Origin: Paenibacillus sp. OV219
GTDB lineage: Bacteria; Bacillota; Bacilli; Paenibacillales; Paenibacillaceae
Reading direction: 5' to 3'
Length of the DNA stretch: 64,000 bases
Assembly: GCF_900110075.1 (NCBI RefSeq)
Contig: NZ_FOCJ01000002.1
Location: forward strand, 248,001-312,000
Shown here: piece after piece, positions 8,963-18,134 of the stretch
Position numbering within the stretch: position 1 is the first letter of the stretch
Layout: every line of letters starts with the position of its first letter
The notes under the pieces: model-generated
What the model was told of the DNA's origin: nothing
Database searches by the model: none
What the model saw: the letters and a program-made list of their open reading frames with translations, nothing else
Position numbers and translations under genes: made by a program

Positions 8963-9998
8963 GGCTGCGGTAGCTATTGTTATAGGCGCCTCGCTCCTGA
9001 TGACGACAGGCTGTTCGCTGCTGCCGGATGAAGATAATGAGGAAGTACTGCCTGCAATTGTGCCTCCGCAAATTTCGAAGAAGCCGGAATATGAAGTAAC
9101 GACTGCGACGATTGAAACGAAGAAGACCGCAATTGGGAAGATGATTTCGCAGAAGGAAGAGACGCTTTACTTTACTCTCGACGGTAAAAGGCTGAAGGAG
9201 CTTAACATCAAGGCTGGTCAGAAGGTGACCAAAGGCGAAGTGATCGGCTCCCTCGACGTCGATGATTTGCGCAAGCAGCTGCGTACCGATACATTGCAGT
9301 TTTCTCGGGATCAGGTGCAGATGAAGGATACGCTGCGCAAGAAGGATGAGATGGACCCGACCGAGTTTGAGCTTGCCAAGATCAGCTTCGAAGAGAAGCG
9401 CCAGCATCTTGTCGATTCGCAAGAGGAGATTGATAAAGCGGTGCTGATTGCTCCATTCACAGGTACAGTCGTTGCACTGAATGTAATGAAGGGCGATTTG
9501 ATTAAAGCCTATGATCCTATCTGTATCATTGCAGATACGAGCCAGCTAACGGCGGCAGCGGTCATGACAAATGAGGAGCTGAAAGGCGTGTCGGTAGGCA
9601 TGCCGGTTATCGTGGACATTAACAACGCCGGCCAGATGAAAGGTGTCGTTGCGCAGCTTCCGGTTCAGAAGGAGCAGGGCAGCGGCGGTGAAGGTGGCGG
9701 CGGCAATGGAGGGCAGCGTCCGGAACGGCCGGAGGATTTTCTCATTGTGAAGCTCGACAGCCTGCCGAAGAGTGTGACACGCGGAACGCCGCTGTCCGTC
9801 TCCATCATTATGAACCGTAAGGAAAATGCGATTGTTATCCCTCCGTCTGCGCTCCGCACCATTAGCTCACGTACGTATGTGCAGGTGGTGGATGAGAAAG
9901 GCAAGCACGAAGAAGACGTTGAGGTCGGCCAAATGACGGCTACGCAGGTTGAAATACTGCGAGGGCTGAAGCCGGGGCAGAAAGTCGTAGGGCGTTAA
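8928..9998 (+). CDS. HlyD/MacA-type efflux adaptor lipoprotein
   Basis: Membrane-attached adaptor of 356 residues. A lipoprotein signal with lipobox LMTTGC lies at residues ~22-27. A lipoyl/barrel-sandwich half motif (LKELNIKAGQKVTKGEVIGSL), a helical hairpin and the matching half (IAPFTGTVVALNVMKGDLI) follow. A Gly-rich insertion sits before the beta-barrel. The ATG at 8928 has GGAGGT 8 bases upstream, overlapping the end of the ATPase gene by 35 bases. It probably couples the FtsX-type permease to the extracellular side. The substrate is unknown. Confidence 0.88.
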   Translation: MFTKWLTVRSSKAAVAIVIGASLLMTTGCSLLPDEDNEEVLPAIVPPQISKKPEYEVTTATIETKKTAIGKMISQKEETLYFTLDGKRLKELNIKAGQKVTKGEVIGSLDVDDLRKQLRTDTLQFSRDQVQMKDTLRKKDEMDPTEFELAKISFEEKRQHLVDSQEEIDKAVLIAPFTGTVVALNVMKGDLIKAYDPICIIADTSQLTAAAVMTNEELKGVSVGMPVIVDINNAGQMKGVVAQLPVQKEQGSGGEGGGGNGGQRPERPEDFLIVKLDSLPKSVTRGTPLSVSIIMNRKENAIVIPPSALRTISSRTYVQVVDEKGKHEEDVEVGQMTATQVEILRGLKPGQKVVGR

Positions 9999-10001
9999 CG
10001 T

Positions 10002-12917
10002 ATGGGGATGCCGTTATTTCGATTTCTATTACGGAAAATGTGGAATACCAGATGGCTCACGTTAAGCTCGCTTGTCGGGTTAATCATTGCTGTCGCATTC
10101 GCAACAAGTATCCCGATGTATGCGGACGGTGCGCTGAAGCGGGTTGTCGCGCAGTCGCTGAAGGATGAGAGCGGTGGATTGCCGGCAGGCTCTCTCTTAA
10201 TGCGATATCAGGAGACGGAGACGACTGACGTCAAGGCGCTGACTGAGGTGAGCCGATATGTGCGGGAGGATGTGCCGAAGGAGATCGGATTCCCGTTCGG
10301 TACGTATGTGCAGAGCTATTCGATCCGAAGTGCAGAGCTCACACCTGTTGATCCGACTAAGGTCGATGCGAGCCGTGTGCGGAAGATGGCGCTGACGGCG
10401 ATGTCCGGGCTCGACAAGAAAGTTGAGCTGACGCAAGGACGCTGGTATACAGACTCGGCCCTAGCGGATGATACGGTCGAAGCGGTAATGATGCAAGAAG
10501 CGATGTACCAAAGCGACGTGCATATTGGAGACGTGTTCGAGTATCCAATCTATAGCGGGCTTAATCTGACGCTTCATGTGAAGATTGTAGGTGCCTACAA
10601 GCCGCTCAATGAGACCGATCCGTACTGGTATCAAGGGCTGGAAGGCATGATGAGCACGCTGCAGATCGGGGAGAAAGCGTTCCAGCAAGGGCTGCTTGAG
10701 GATCGCAAAATCCCGATGCACACCGCGAACTGGTTCTATGCCTTTGATCTGAGAGACATTCAAACGAGCCAGCTGTCACCGCTAGGGAAGACGCTCGACC
10801 GACTCAATATTGAGCTGTATCAGCGACTCCAGAAAACGCGAGTCGAGATTTCGTTCGCGAAGCTCCTCGGCGAGTTCAAGAAGCAGAGCTTGCAGCTGCA
10901 GCTGCTCCTGTTCACGCTGGCAGCGCCAATGCTCGCGATGGTGTTCTACTTCATCGCGATGAATGCAAGGCAAGCGCTGGATAAGCAGCGCAGCGATATT
11001 GCGGTTCTGCGGAGCCGGGGCGCAGGAACGCGGCAGATCTTCCGCATTTACTTCGTAGAAGGACTGCTGCTTGGCATTATCGCGCTTATTATCGGGCCGA
11101 TGCTCGGCTGGTTTATGGCGAAGAGTATTGGCTCCGCTAATGGTTTTCTCGAATTCGTCAATCGGAAGTCGCTTCCGGTTGGATTTTCTACGGAAGCTAT
11201 CGTAGCTGGTGTTGGCGCAGTTGTGCTGGCGCTGCTTGCGACGATTATTCCCGCTATTATCTATGCGAAGGCGTCTATCGTCGATTACAAGAAGCAGCTT
11301 GCGCGTTCAGACCGCAAGCCGTTGTGGCAGCGTTGGTATGGCGATGTGCTGCTCCTCGCTGTGTCCGGCTATGGCTGGTACTTATTCAATGAACGGCAGA
11401 TGATTTCGTTCAAGAGTAATTTAACGACAGATCAGCTGAACGTGCAGCCGTTTCTGTTCTTCGTGCCGGCGCTTGCGATATTCGCAATGGGACTCTTCTT
11501 CCTGCGTGTATTTCCGTGGCTATTGAAGCTGTTCAATTGGATCGGCCGCAAAGTGCTGCCTGTTCCTTTATTTCTGACGCTAACCCAGCTGTCCCGCTCA
11601 TCGAGAGCGTACTATCCGCTTATGATTTTGCTCATCTTAACTCTCGGCCTTGGTGTCTATAACGCTTCGGCTGCAAGAACGATTGATCTGAACTCCACGG
11701 AGCGAACGCTCTACAAGTACGGAACAGATGTCGTGATGCAGACGGTGTGGGAGGGTAGTGCAGAGGTGCAGAATACTGGCGGCTCTGGCTCTCAAGGCGG
11801 TGGCAATGGCGGTAGCGGCGGTCAAGGCGGAGGTGGAAATGGAGGAGGAAGCGGCGGAAGTGGAGGCGGTTCAGGCGGTTCAGGTTCCGGAGGGGGCAGT
11901 ACGCCAGTCCCGACGAAAATTGTCTATTCTGAACCACCTTTTGAAGTATTCCGTACGTTGACCGGAGTTGAAGCGGCAGCCCGCGTGTTACAGACGAAAG
12001 CCAACATCTTGGTAGCTGACAAGTCCATTGGACAAGGTACATTAGTGGGAATTGATAATGTCGATTTTGCCAAAGTCGGTTGGTTCCGCAATGACCTGTA
12101 TCCTTCTCATCCGTATTCCTATTTGAAAAACTTAGGCCTTTATGAACATGCAGCTATTGTCCCTTCCAAGGTAGCAGAGAAGTATCAGTTGAAGCTTGGC
12201 TCTCCAATATCGGTGGGTTTGCCGGACGGTGTGATTGATTTCGTCGTCGTCGGTATCGTCCCGTATTGGCCGAGTCAGTATCCGGATCAATCGCCATTCC
12301 TGATCGCGAATCTCGATTATATCTACGACCAAGTGCCAATGATCCCTTACGACGTGTGGCTCAAAATGAAGCCAGGCGCGCTAACCGGGCCGATCATGAA
12401 GGAGCTTGAGAGCAAAGGCATTGAGCTCGCGAATGTGCAGGATGTGCGGATCGAGCTTGCTGCAGAGTCGAAGCATCCGACTCGGGGCGGTGTGTTCGGC
12501 ATTCTAAGTCTCGGTTTCCTCGTCTCGATCATCGTGTCGCTGGTTGGCTACCTGCTCTTCTGGTTCTTCAACCTGTCTGGGCGGATCGTTCAGTTCGGTG
12601 TACTGAGGGCGATGGGGCTGTCTCGCAAGCAGCTCACTGGAATGCTCTTGCTCGAGCAGCTGTTTACAGCGGGGCTGTCTATTGGGCTTGGCATTCTCAT
12701 TGGTAAGATTACGAGCTTGCTGTTCCTACCCTTCCTGCAAACGACGGATAATGTGGCGAACTCTGTTCCGCCATTCCGGGTCGTGTTTGAGGCAAAGGAC
12801 ACGACGCAGCTGTATATCGTCGTCGGCTGTATGATGCTGATGGGCGCGCTGCTCATGCTCGTTCACATCCGCAGATTGCGTGTTCATCAAGCCGTGAAGA
12901 TGGGAGAGGAGCGGTAG
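10002..12917 (+). CDS. Large FtsX-like ABC transporter permease
   Basis: A 971-residue membrane protein with two FtsX-type modules. There is one span near the N-terminus (LSSLVGLIIAVAFATSI), an extracellular domain, a three-span FtsX block (~residues 300-420) ending in a coupling sequence, a second central pair of spans, an extracellular part, and a C-terminal three-span FtsX block (GILSLGFLVSIIVSLVGYLL onward). A Gly/Ser-rich linker of about 40 residues (~590-630) separates the halves. The duplicated architecture suggests one polypeptide supplies both membrane halves. The two flanking ATPase genes are presumably its partners. Confidence 0.87.
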   Translation: MGMPLFRFLLRKMWNTRWLTLSSLVGLIIAVAFATSIPMYADGALKRVVAQSLKDESGGLPAGSLLMRYQETETTDVKALTEVSRYVREDVPKEIGFPFGTYVQSYSIRSAELTPVDPTKVDASRVRKMALTAMSGLDKKVELTQGRWYTDSALADDTVEAVMMQEAMYQSDVHIGDVFEYPIYSGLNLTLHVKIVGAYKPLNETDPYWYQGLEGMMSTLQIGEKAFQQGLLEDRKIPMHTANWFYAFDLRDIQTSQLSPLGKTLDRLNIELYQRLQKTRVEISFAKLLGEFKKQSLQLQLLLFTLAAPMLAMVFYFIAMNARQALDKQRSDIAVLRSRGAGTRQIFRIYFVEGLLLGIIALIIGPMLGWFMAKSIGSANGFLEFVNRKSLPVGFSTEAIVAGVGAVVLALLATIIPAIIYAKASIVDYKKQLARSDRKPLWQRWYGDVLLLAVSGYGWYLFNERQMISFKSNLTTDQLNVQPFLFFVPALAIFAMGLFFLRVFPWLLKLFNWIGRKVLPVPLFLTLTQLSRSSRAYYPLMILLILTLGLGVYNASAARTIDLNSTERTLYKYGTDVVMQTVWEGSAEVQNTGGSGSQGGGNGGSGGQGGGGNGGGSGGSGGGSGGSGSGGGSTPVPTKIVYSEPPFEVFRTLTGVEAAARVLQTKANILVADKSIGQGTLVGIDNVDFAKVGWFRNDLYPSHPYSYLKNLGLYEHAAIVPSKVAEKYQLKLGSPISVGLPDGVIDFVVVGIVPYWPSQYPDQSPFLIANLDYIYDQVPMIPYDVWLKMKPGALTGPIMKELESKGIELANVQDVRIELAAESKHPTRGGVFGILSLGFLVSIIVSLVGYLLFWFFNLSGRIVQFGVLRAMGLSRKQLTGMLLLEQLFTAGLSIGLGILIGKITSLLFLPFLQTTDNVANSVPPFRVVFEAKDTTQLYIVVGCMMLMGALLMLVHIRRLRVHQAVKMGEER

Positions 12918-12924
12918 CAGCATT

Positions 12925-13824
12925 ATGATTACGTGCGAAGGACTTGTAAAGATTTATAAATCAGACGATCTCGAGGTCGTCGCGCTGCAAGGTCTTAATC
13001 TACACGTGCGGGACGGAGAGATGATGGCGATCATCGGCAACAGCGGAAGCGGGAAGTCGACGCTGCTCAATATTCTCGGCGGCTTGGATCGTCCGTCTGC
13101 CGGTCAGGTTCATGTCGGGCCTTGGGATTTGCTAAAAATCACAGAGGAGCAGCTTGTTGCGTACAAACGTGATACGGTCGGCTTCATCTGGCAGAGCAAT
13201 GCTCGCAACCTGCTGCCGTACTTGACAGCGCTCGAGAATGTGGAGATGCCAATGATGCTGTCCTCTCGGCTTGACCGCGCCTATGCGAAGCAGCTGCTCG
13301 AATGGGTTGGCTTGAAGGAGCGGATGCATAACAAGCTGCATCAGCTCTCCGGTGGGGAGCAGCAACGGGTTGCGATTGCAATCTCGCTTGCGAACCGGCC
13401 GAAGCTGCTGCTTGCAGATGAACCAACCGGTTCGGTAGATACGGTGACGAGCGATCTCATTATGGATATTTTTCGCAGGCTGAACCAAGAGCTTGGCATC
13501 ACGGTCGTCATCGTAACGCATGATTTATCACTCGCTAGCAAGGTTGACCGGGTGGTGGCGATTCGGGATGGGCTAACGAGTACGGAGTTTGTTAAGAGAA
13601 ATCCGAACCTGGATGACGTTCAACAGCGCGGGGACGGAGTTGGCCTCGGCGAGGGTGAAGGTGGCATACATTCGATTCATGAGGAGTATGTTGTCGTAGA
13701 CCGCGTGGGCAGGCTCCAAATCCCAAAAGCGTACTTAACCGCACTGCAAATTACAGATCGTGCATCGATGGAGTTTGATGGGGAGCGTATTATCATTTCA
13801 CCGCCTAAATCATTGGAGGGGTAA
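12925..13824 (+). CDS. ABC ATP-binding protein with C-terminal AbrB-like tail
   Basis: The first ~215 residues are a MacB/LolD-type ATPase: Walker A GNSGSGKST, signature LSGGEQQRV, Walker [14 protein letters not shown]-loop THD. After a Gly/Glu-rich linker comes a 40-residue tail beginning VDRVGRLQIPKAYLTAL and continuing DRASMEFDGERIIISPP. This matches the SpoVT/AbrB swapped-hairpin pattern (RxGRxxIPKxxxxxLxI...I.P). It could dimerise the ATPase or bind DNA; neither is shown by sequence. The start is 7 bases after the permease stop. Confidence 0.86.
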   Translation: MITCEGLVKIYKSDDLEVVALQGLNLHVRDGEMMAIIGNSGSGKSTLLNILGGLDRPSAGQVHVGPWDLLKITEEQLVAYKRDTVGFIWQSNARNLLPYLTALENVEMPMMLSSRLDRAYAKQLLEWVGLKERMHNKLHQLSGGEQQRVAIAISLANRPKLLLADEPTGSVDTVTSDLIMDIFRRLNQELGITVVIVTHDLSLASKVDRVVAIRDGLTSTEFVKRNPNLDDVQQRGDGVGLGEGEGGIHSIHEEYVVVDRVGRLQIPKAYLTALQITDRASMEFDGERIIISPPKSLEG

Positions 13825-13830
13825 ACGAAC

Positions 13831-15384
13831 ATGGAGAGAAGAGAGAATCGTAAGCGAGTCGTATGGAAGAGGTCAGCAGCGGCTGCGGTCAGCGCGCTCA
13901 TGCTCACGTCTACGCTAGCGGCGTGTACGAAAGGGGATAGCGACAGTGATGCGGATCGGCATGTTCTCCGCGTCGGATTTATGTATTCAAACTCGGATAA
14001 TGATCCGTATTTGCGCCAGCAGTTTACGGACAGCTACGAGCTGCTGCACCCAAACATAGATATTGAGATCGTCTCCGCAATCAACTATGACGAACAACGA
14101 TTCGAGGAGCCAGATCCGAATAAGAAGCAGCCTGATCCTTATGAGAAAATGAAAGAGATGCTGACAGGCAGCAACCCTGCAGACGTCGTTATCCTCGAAT
14201 CTACTTATCTCAAGCGCGCAGTACAGGATAACCTGCTTAAGCAGCTTGATCCCATCATTCAAGAAGATGAGTTTGATATCGACGACTTCGTTCCGACGGT
14301 CATCAATGGAATCAAGGATGCTGGCGATGGATACTTGTATGCACTCACGCCGACATTTAGCGGTTCAGCACTCTTTTACAATAAGAAGCTGTTTACGGAG
14401 GCAGGTGTTACGCTTCCAACGGATAGCATGGAATGGCCTGATGTTATTGCGCTGGCGAAGCGCCTCGCTAAGGGAGATGGCAAAGAGCGCAAGTTCGGGC
14501 TTGCCTTCAACCGCTGGGGAGGCGACCCGTTCTATGATTCCCAGAGCTACGCAGCTCCGCTGCAGCTGAAGATGTTCGATAACAAAGCGGAGAAAATGAC
14601 TGTTGACCAGCCGCAGTGGCGTAAAGTTTGGAATGATCTGGCGGGCTTGTATAAAGAGAAAATCGTGCCGTCAGCTGAAGATCTCAATAATGGGGGCGGA
14701 GGACCACGACCGCTTGATGATTCAAGTAAAGATGTGTACGATCCGTTCCAAGGCGATTTGTTCATTAACGGGCGCCTTGCCATGACTGTAGCGGGCTATG
14801 ACTATATTAACGAGCTGTCGAAGCTGAAAGATTACGCTGCCAAAAATCCCAACAAACCAGTTATCGATTGGGATGTCGTAACAGTGCCACAGTTTCAGGA
14901 AGCGCCAGGCATCGGCGGAAATATCTATTTGAGCAATCTAATGGCGATTAACGCGAAGGCGCAGAACAGCGAGGACGCGTGGGACTTCATCCGCTTCAAT
15001 AATAGCAAGGAATGGGCGAAGCTAAAGTCGCGTAGCACGTACGAGATGGTATCCCGTAAGTCGTTCCTGAAGCCGAAGGAAGGGATGAGCTATAATATTG
15101 GCGCGTTCTATGCACTGAAGCCGGTACCGGCTCAGGATGTTGAGCTGGATAAACTGTATCGCGAACGTCAGAACCTGTACCAAGTGCAGAACCTCGCGCA
15201 GCCGCTCTTCCAGGAGGTCATTCAGGGCAAGAAATCGGTCGAGGATGCATTGAAGGAATGGCAGACGAAAGGCGACGCCATGCTGCAGAAGATCAAGGAT
15301 AACCCGAATGGCCCGCTTGATCCGGTTGACGGCGGCGGTGTAGGCGGGGACGTGTATGTGAATCCAGGTGGCGCTAAAGGATAA
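13831..15384 (+). CDS. Extracellular solute-binding lipoprotein (family 1)
   Basis: A 517-residue lipoprotein with lipobox LAAC near residue 32. The body resembles sugar-type binding proteins (SBP_bac_1), with segments such as YLYALTPTFSGSALFYNKKLF and the later FINGRLAMTVAGY. It starts 7 bases after the ATPase gene and so appears to be part of the same operon. No MalF/MalG-type permease is nearby, so its partner may be the FtsX-type system or a distant permease. The ligand is unknown. It ends the operon before a terminator. Confidence 0.85.
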   Translation: MERRENRKRVVWKRSAAAAVSALMLTSTLAACTKGDSDSDADRHVLRVGFMYSNSDNDPYLRQQFTDSYELLHPNIDIEIVSAINYDEQRFEEPDPNKKQPDPYEKMKEMLTGSNPADVVILESTYLKRAVQDNLLKQLDPIIQEDEFDIDDFVPTVINGIKDAGDGYLYALTPTFSGSALFYNKKLFTEAGVTLPTDSMEWPDVIALAKRLAKGDGKERKFGLAFNRWGGDPFYDSQSYAAPLQLKMFDNKAEKMTVDQPQWRKVWNDLAGLYKEKIVPSAEDLNNGGGGPRPLDDSSKDVYDPFQGDLFINGRLAMTVAGYDYINELSKLKDYAAKNPNKPVIDWDVVTVPQFQEAPGIGGNIYLSNLMAINAKAQNSEDAWDFIRFNNSKEWAKLKSRSTYEMVSRKSFLKPKEGMSYNIGAFYALKPVPAQDVELDKLYRERQNLYQVQNLAQPLFQEVIQGKKSVEDALKEWQTKGDAMLQKIKDNPNGPLDPVDGGGVGGDVYVNPGGAKG

Positions 15385-15414
15385 AGTTTAGAAGCTTTGC
15401 AATGATTACAGGAG

Positions 15415-15448
15415 CCGCATCGGTGCATTTACGCCGGTGCGGGTTTTT
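15415..15448 (+). terminator. Intrinsic terminator after the ABC cluster
   Basis: CCGCATCGG (15415-15423) pairs with CCGGTGCGG (15434-15442) with one T-G wobble, followed by TTTTT. It lies 31 bases after the binding-protein gene. Confidence 0.85.
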
Positions 15449-15525
15449 ATCGTTTTGGGGGTGAATGCTTGATTTTCCGAAATTCGGGTATCCTAGTCAA
15501 AACGGCAAAGAAAGGAGCGAGGCGC

Positions 15526-15690
15526 ATGAAATGGATCTATTGGGGGAAACTGTACGAGACCAAGTTTCAGGCAGGCTGCTTAGTAAGACGGATGGAGAAT
15601 GATTGGTGGGTGTACGGTTACGAGTGTCCTCAAGAAATCGAAGTGTTCCGGTCGCGCAAAGGTCGATTTGGTGTTCGATTCCTCCCTTAG
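15526..15690 (+). CDS. Small hypothetical protein, 54 residues
   Basis: Starts at ATG 15526 with AAAGGAG about 8 bases upstream. The predicted protein is basic and rich in aromatic residues (MKWIYWGKLYETKFQAG, NDWWVYGYE, ending GRFGVRFLP). There is no signal peptide or membrane span and I do not recognise the family. It lies alone between the ABC operon terminator and the tRNA promoter. Confidence 0.6.
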   Translation: MKWIYWGKLYETKFQAGCLVRRMENDWWVYGYECPQEIEVFRSRKGRFGVRFLP

Positions 15691-15701
15691 AATATTAAGG
15701 C

Positions 15702-15731
15702 TTGACTAATACTTGCCTCATATAGTATATT
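15702..15731 (+). promoter_or_regulatory. Promoter of the tRNA cluster
   Basis: TTGACT (15702-15707), an 18-base spacer and TATATT (15726-15731) lie 42 bases before the first tRNA. This is a good SigA-type promoter for the three tRNA genes. Confidence 0.75.
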
Positions 15732-15773
15732 AATTCTTGTCGCCATTGAATGTTTGAAGTGAATTGATGTTAT

Positions 15774-15850
15774 CGCGGGGTGGAGCAGCTCGGTAGCTCG
15801 TCGGGCTCATAACCCGAAGGCCGCAGGTTCAAATCCTGCCCCCGCAACCA
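15774..15850 (+). tRNA. tRNA-fMet (CAT), initiator
   Basis: A 77-base cloverleaf with encoded CCA. Two features identify the initiator: the first acceptor pair is a C1-A72 mismatch, and the anticodon stem has three consecutive G-C pairs (GGG/CCC) around CTCATAA. Confidence 0.96.
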
Positions 15851-15871
15851 ACCTTTCGATTATCATCGTAA

Positions 15872-15945
15872 GGGCCCTTAGCTCAGTTGGTTAGAGCGGT
15901 CGGCTCATAACCGATTGGTCGGGGGTTCGAGTCCCTCAGGGCCCA
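15872..15945 (+). tRNA. tRNA with CAT anticodon (probably Ile2, or elongator Met)
   Basis: Acceptor GGGCCCT pairs with AGGGCCC and the anticodon loop is CTCATAA. CCA is not encoded. The acceptor and anticodon-stem sequence resemble the lysidine-modified tRNA-Ile(CAU) of other bacteria more than the elongator Met tRNA. This cannot be settled without comparing the full tRNA set. Confidence 0.9.
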
Positions 15946-15970
15946 TCATTTCCTCAACCATAACTTTCAT

Positions 15971-16056
15971 GCCGGGGTGGCGGAACTGGCAGACGCACAG
16001 GACTTAAAATCCTGCGGTGGGTGACCACCGTACGGGTTCGATTCCCGTCCTCGGCA
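15971..16056 (+). tRNA. tRNA-Leu (TAA)
   Basis: An 86-base class II tRNA with long variable arm (GGTGGGTGACCACC). The anticodon loop ACTTAAAAT gives TAA. Acceptor GCCGGGG pairs with CCTCGGC using a wobble pair; no CCA is encoded. Its 3' three-quarters are repeated at 18135-18249. Confidence 0.95.
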
Positions 16057-16096
16057 TCCTACAAGAAACCTTGATGAATCAAGGTTTTTTTATTTT
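15983..16096 (+). repeat. Direct repeat copy 1 (tRNA-Leu 3' part plus terminator)
   Basis: From GAACTGGCAGACGCAC in the D-arm of tRNA-Leu through the terminator, this ~114-base segment recurs at 18135-18249 with one substitution and one extra T. Together they bracket a 2.15-kb islet in the manner of attachment-site repeats. Confidence 0.88.
16066..16092 (+). terminator. Terminator of the tRNA cluster
   Basis: AAACCTTGAT (16066-16075) and ATCAAGGTTT form a hairpin followed by seven T. The same terminator is copied at ~18217-18245. Confidence 0.85.
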
Positions 16097-16211
16097 ATAC
16101 AACAACGCTAATCATGCACGAGTCCTGTGATACCTGTACACCAAACAGGATTCGAATGATATATCCCTTTTTCGTGACTTGCTCAAACAAGCCGAAGGAG
16201 GGATTTTTATT

Positions 16212-16295
16212 TTGAAAAGAAAACGAGTAAGAATAGTCGCAACAATGCTGCTATTGACTGGAAAGATTGCAACGGGCAGGATAGTTCAGATATAA
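16212..16295 (+). pseudogene. Truncated N-terminus of an exported protein (27 codons)
   Basis: AAGGAGGG (16195-16202) precedes TTG 16212 by 9 bases. The peptide MKRKRVRIVATMLLLTGKIA looks like the start of a signal peptide, then ends at TAA after 27 residues. It is probably a remnant at the left edge of the tRNA-Leu islet. It could also be a short real peptide. Confidence 0.3.
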
Positions 16296-16384
16296 ACGTA
16301 TTGAACCTATTCTACTTATAATAATTATTGTTATGATGTTACTTAAAGTGGAAATCTAAATTGTAGTTATAGAGGTGAATGACT

Positions 16385-18106
16385 ATGAACAGGCTCATCA
16401 AATTATTAAGTTCTTGTGATCTCTCCGATGTTACTTCATTAAGAGTCTTATATAAAAACGATAACGTTTATTCATACAATGGAGTAACTATAGTCTGTAG
16501 TGAAACGCATAAATCAAAACCCGAATATGTAAAGTTTACGGTTCAGTTTCCTGTTGAGATGTTAAGCCTAGAAAACCGGAATAGATCTTTAGATGCATCA
16601 ACAGCCGACTATTGTTTGCGGGCTTTTGTTTCTCTTATCGAGAAGATAGATTTGGAACAAGAGCATAAGACGGGGAAAGAGAAATTCTCAGGCAAAATAT
16701 TTATACATGAACCTAACCAAAAGGTAATTGTCCGCAATAGCTGTTTTTTTAAAGATGACATGCTGAATATCACGATGGTAATCCGTTTCCCTGTGCACAT
16801 GATGGAGAAACGGAATGTTGTTGCAGGTAAATTATCAGTAAAAATTGTGAGAAAGGAATTAGGAAAGGCGATTAGAGATTTTGTTGACTTCTTCGACAAT
16901 GATACATGCGTTCTATTTAATACCGTGTATAGAAGACAAATGGAGATCCGAAGTTTATTGCAGGAGCGGAAATTGGTATGTTTTATAGCCAATAACAGTG
17001 TTCTCCCGCGGGGGAAAGGAGAAAAACCGCTAGGCGATGCCGTTCCCTTTATTTCCCCAACTGAAGATGAGATCGAAATTACATTATCAGATGGCTTTGT
17101 TGTTAAAGGAATGGGGATTGCCGAAGGCGTAACCGTTATAACTGGAGGAGGTTATTCTGGGAAAAGCACGCTGTTAGACAGTATTCTTTCGGGCATATAC
17201 AATCATGTTCCTGGGGATGGGCGTGAATATTGCATCACCGAAGAGAGAAGCTGCAAAATCATTGCAGAGGATGGACGCAGTGTATCTTCCCTGGACATTA
17301 CACCTTTTATACGGGATATCCCGCATTCCAATACCAAGGCTTTTAGTTCCTATCATGCCAGTGGAAGCACCTCACAAGCTGCCAATATTATCGAGGCTGT
17401 TTCATTTGGATGCAAAGCATTGCTGATAGATGAAGACAGAACAGCAACTAACTTTATGATACGTGATTCCCGTATGAAACAAATTATTCAAGATGATCCC
17501 ATAGTTCCTTTTACAGATCGTGTCCGTCATTTGTATAACAAATCGAGTGTTTCGACAATTCTTATTATTGGTGGAACCAGTGAATATCTGGATTTAGCTG
17601 ATAATGTGTACATGATGAAAAACTATACACTGCATAACTATAATAGGGAATTAATGCCGTTCAAGCAAAATACGTTTGAATTCTACGAAAGAGAAGATGA
17701 ACATGAGGTGCGGTGGAAGGTAGAGAGATGGGTGAGAACGGACTCGCTTTCCTCCTTTAAAAGAGATGCAGAGAGTAATCGGATCTTTGAATATATGTAT
17801 GTCGACAATAATACGATTCATCTGGGAAAAGAGACGGTGGATGTTTCTCGCTTGGATACGATAATTTCACAGCAGCAAATAGCGACTATTGCATTTATAC
17901 TCCGATATTTGGCTACCCGGACGAAGGAACCGAAATTTAATCTTTATCGTTCCGTTCAAGAAGTATTTGCCCTTCTCTCTGAACAAGGGCTTGATGCCAT
18001 ATATTCAAACAGTTTTGATATCCCTCATGATTTGGAGCTACCTGCATTGCACGATGTTATGTTTTCTTTTTCCAGAATGCGGTTGCCGGTGTATGTGCTA
18101 GTATGA
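16385..18106 (+). CDS. ABC-class P-loop ATPase of unknown function (COG3044-like)
   Basis: A 573-residue soluble protein. Walker A GGGYSGKST is at about residue 254 and a Walker B-like LLIDEDRTATNFMIRD near 345. IPHSNTKAFSSYHASGSTSQ lies between them at the ABC-signature position, and ILIIGGTSEYLDLADNVYMM follows. This arrangement is that of the 'predicted ATPase of the ABC class' family, which includes trypanosome MRB1590, so nucleic-acid-related work is possible but unproven. ATG 16385 is 7 bases after AGAGGTG; an ATG at 16379 is too close. The gene is visibly more AT-rich than its neighbours and is the only complete gene between two tRNA-Leu repeats. Confidence 0.85.
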   Translation: MNRLIKLLSSCDLSDVTSLRVLYKNDNVYSYNGVTIVCSETHKSKPEYVKFTVQFPVEMLSLENRNRSLDASTADYCLRAFVSLIEKIDLEQEHKTGKEKFSGKIFIHEPNQKVIVRNSCFFKDDMLNITMVIRFPVHMMEKRNVVAGKLSVKIVRKELGKAIRDFVDFFDNDTCVLFNTVYRRQMEIRSLLQERKLVCFIANNSVLPRGKGEKPLGDAVPFISPTEDEIEITLSDGFVVKGMGIAEGVTVITGGGYSGKSTLLDSILSGIYNHVPGDGREYCITEERSCKIIAEDGRSVSSLDITPFIRDIPHSNTKAFSSYHASGSTSQAANIIEAVSFGCKALLIDEDRTATNFMIRDSRMKQIIQDDPIVPFTDRVRHLYNKSSVSTILIIGGTSEYLDLADNVYMMKNYTLHNYNRELMPFKQNTFEFYEREDEHEVRWKVERWVRTDSLSSFKRDAESNRIFEYMYVDNNTIHLGKETVDVSRLDTIISQQQIATIAFILRYLATRTKEPKFNLYRSVQEVFALLSEQGLDAIYSNSFDIPHDLELPALHDVMFSFSRMRLPVYVLV

Positions 18107-18134
18107 CTGATGCTTTGGCACATGCCTGTTCAGC

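Noticed and set aside
11780-11900. GGCGGT-rich repeat as a separate element
   Set aside because: It is the Gly/Ser linker of the FtsX-like permease and stays in frame.
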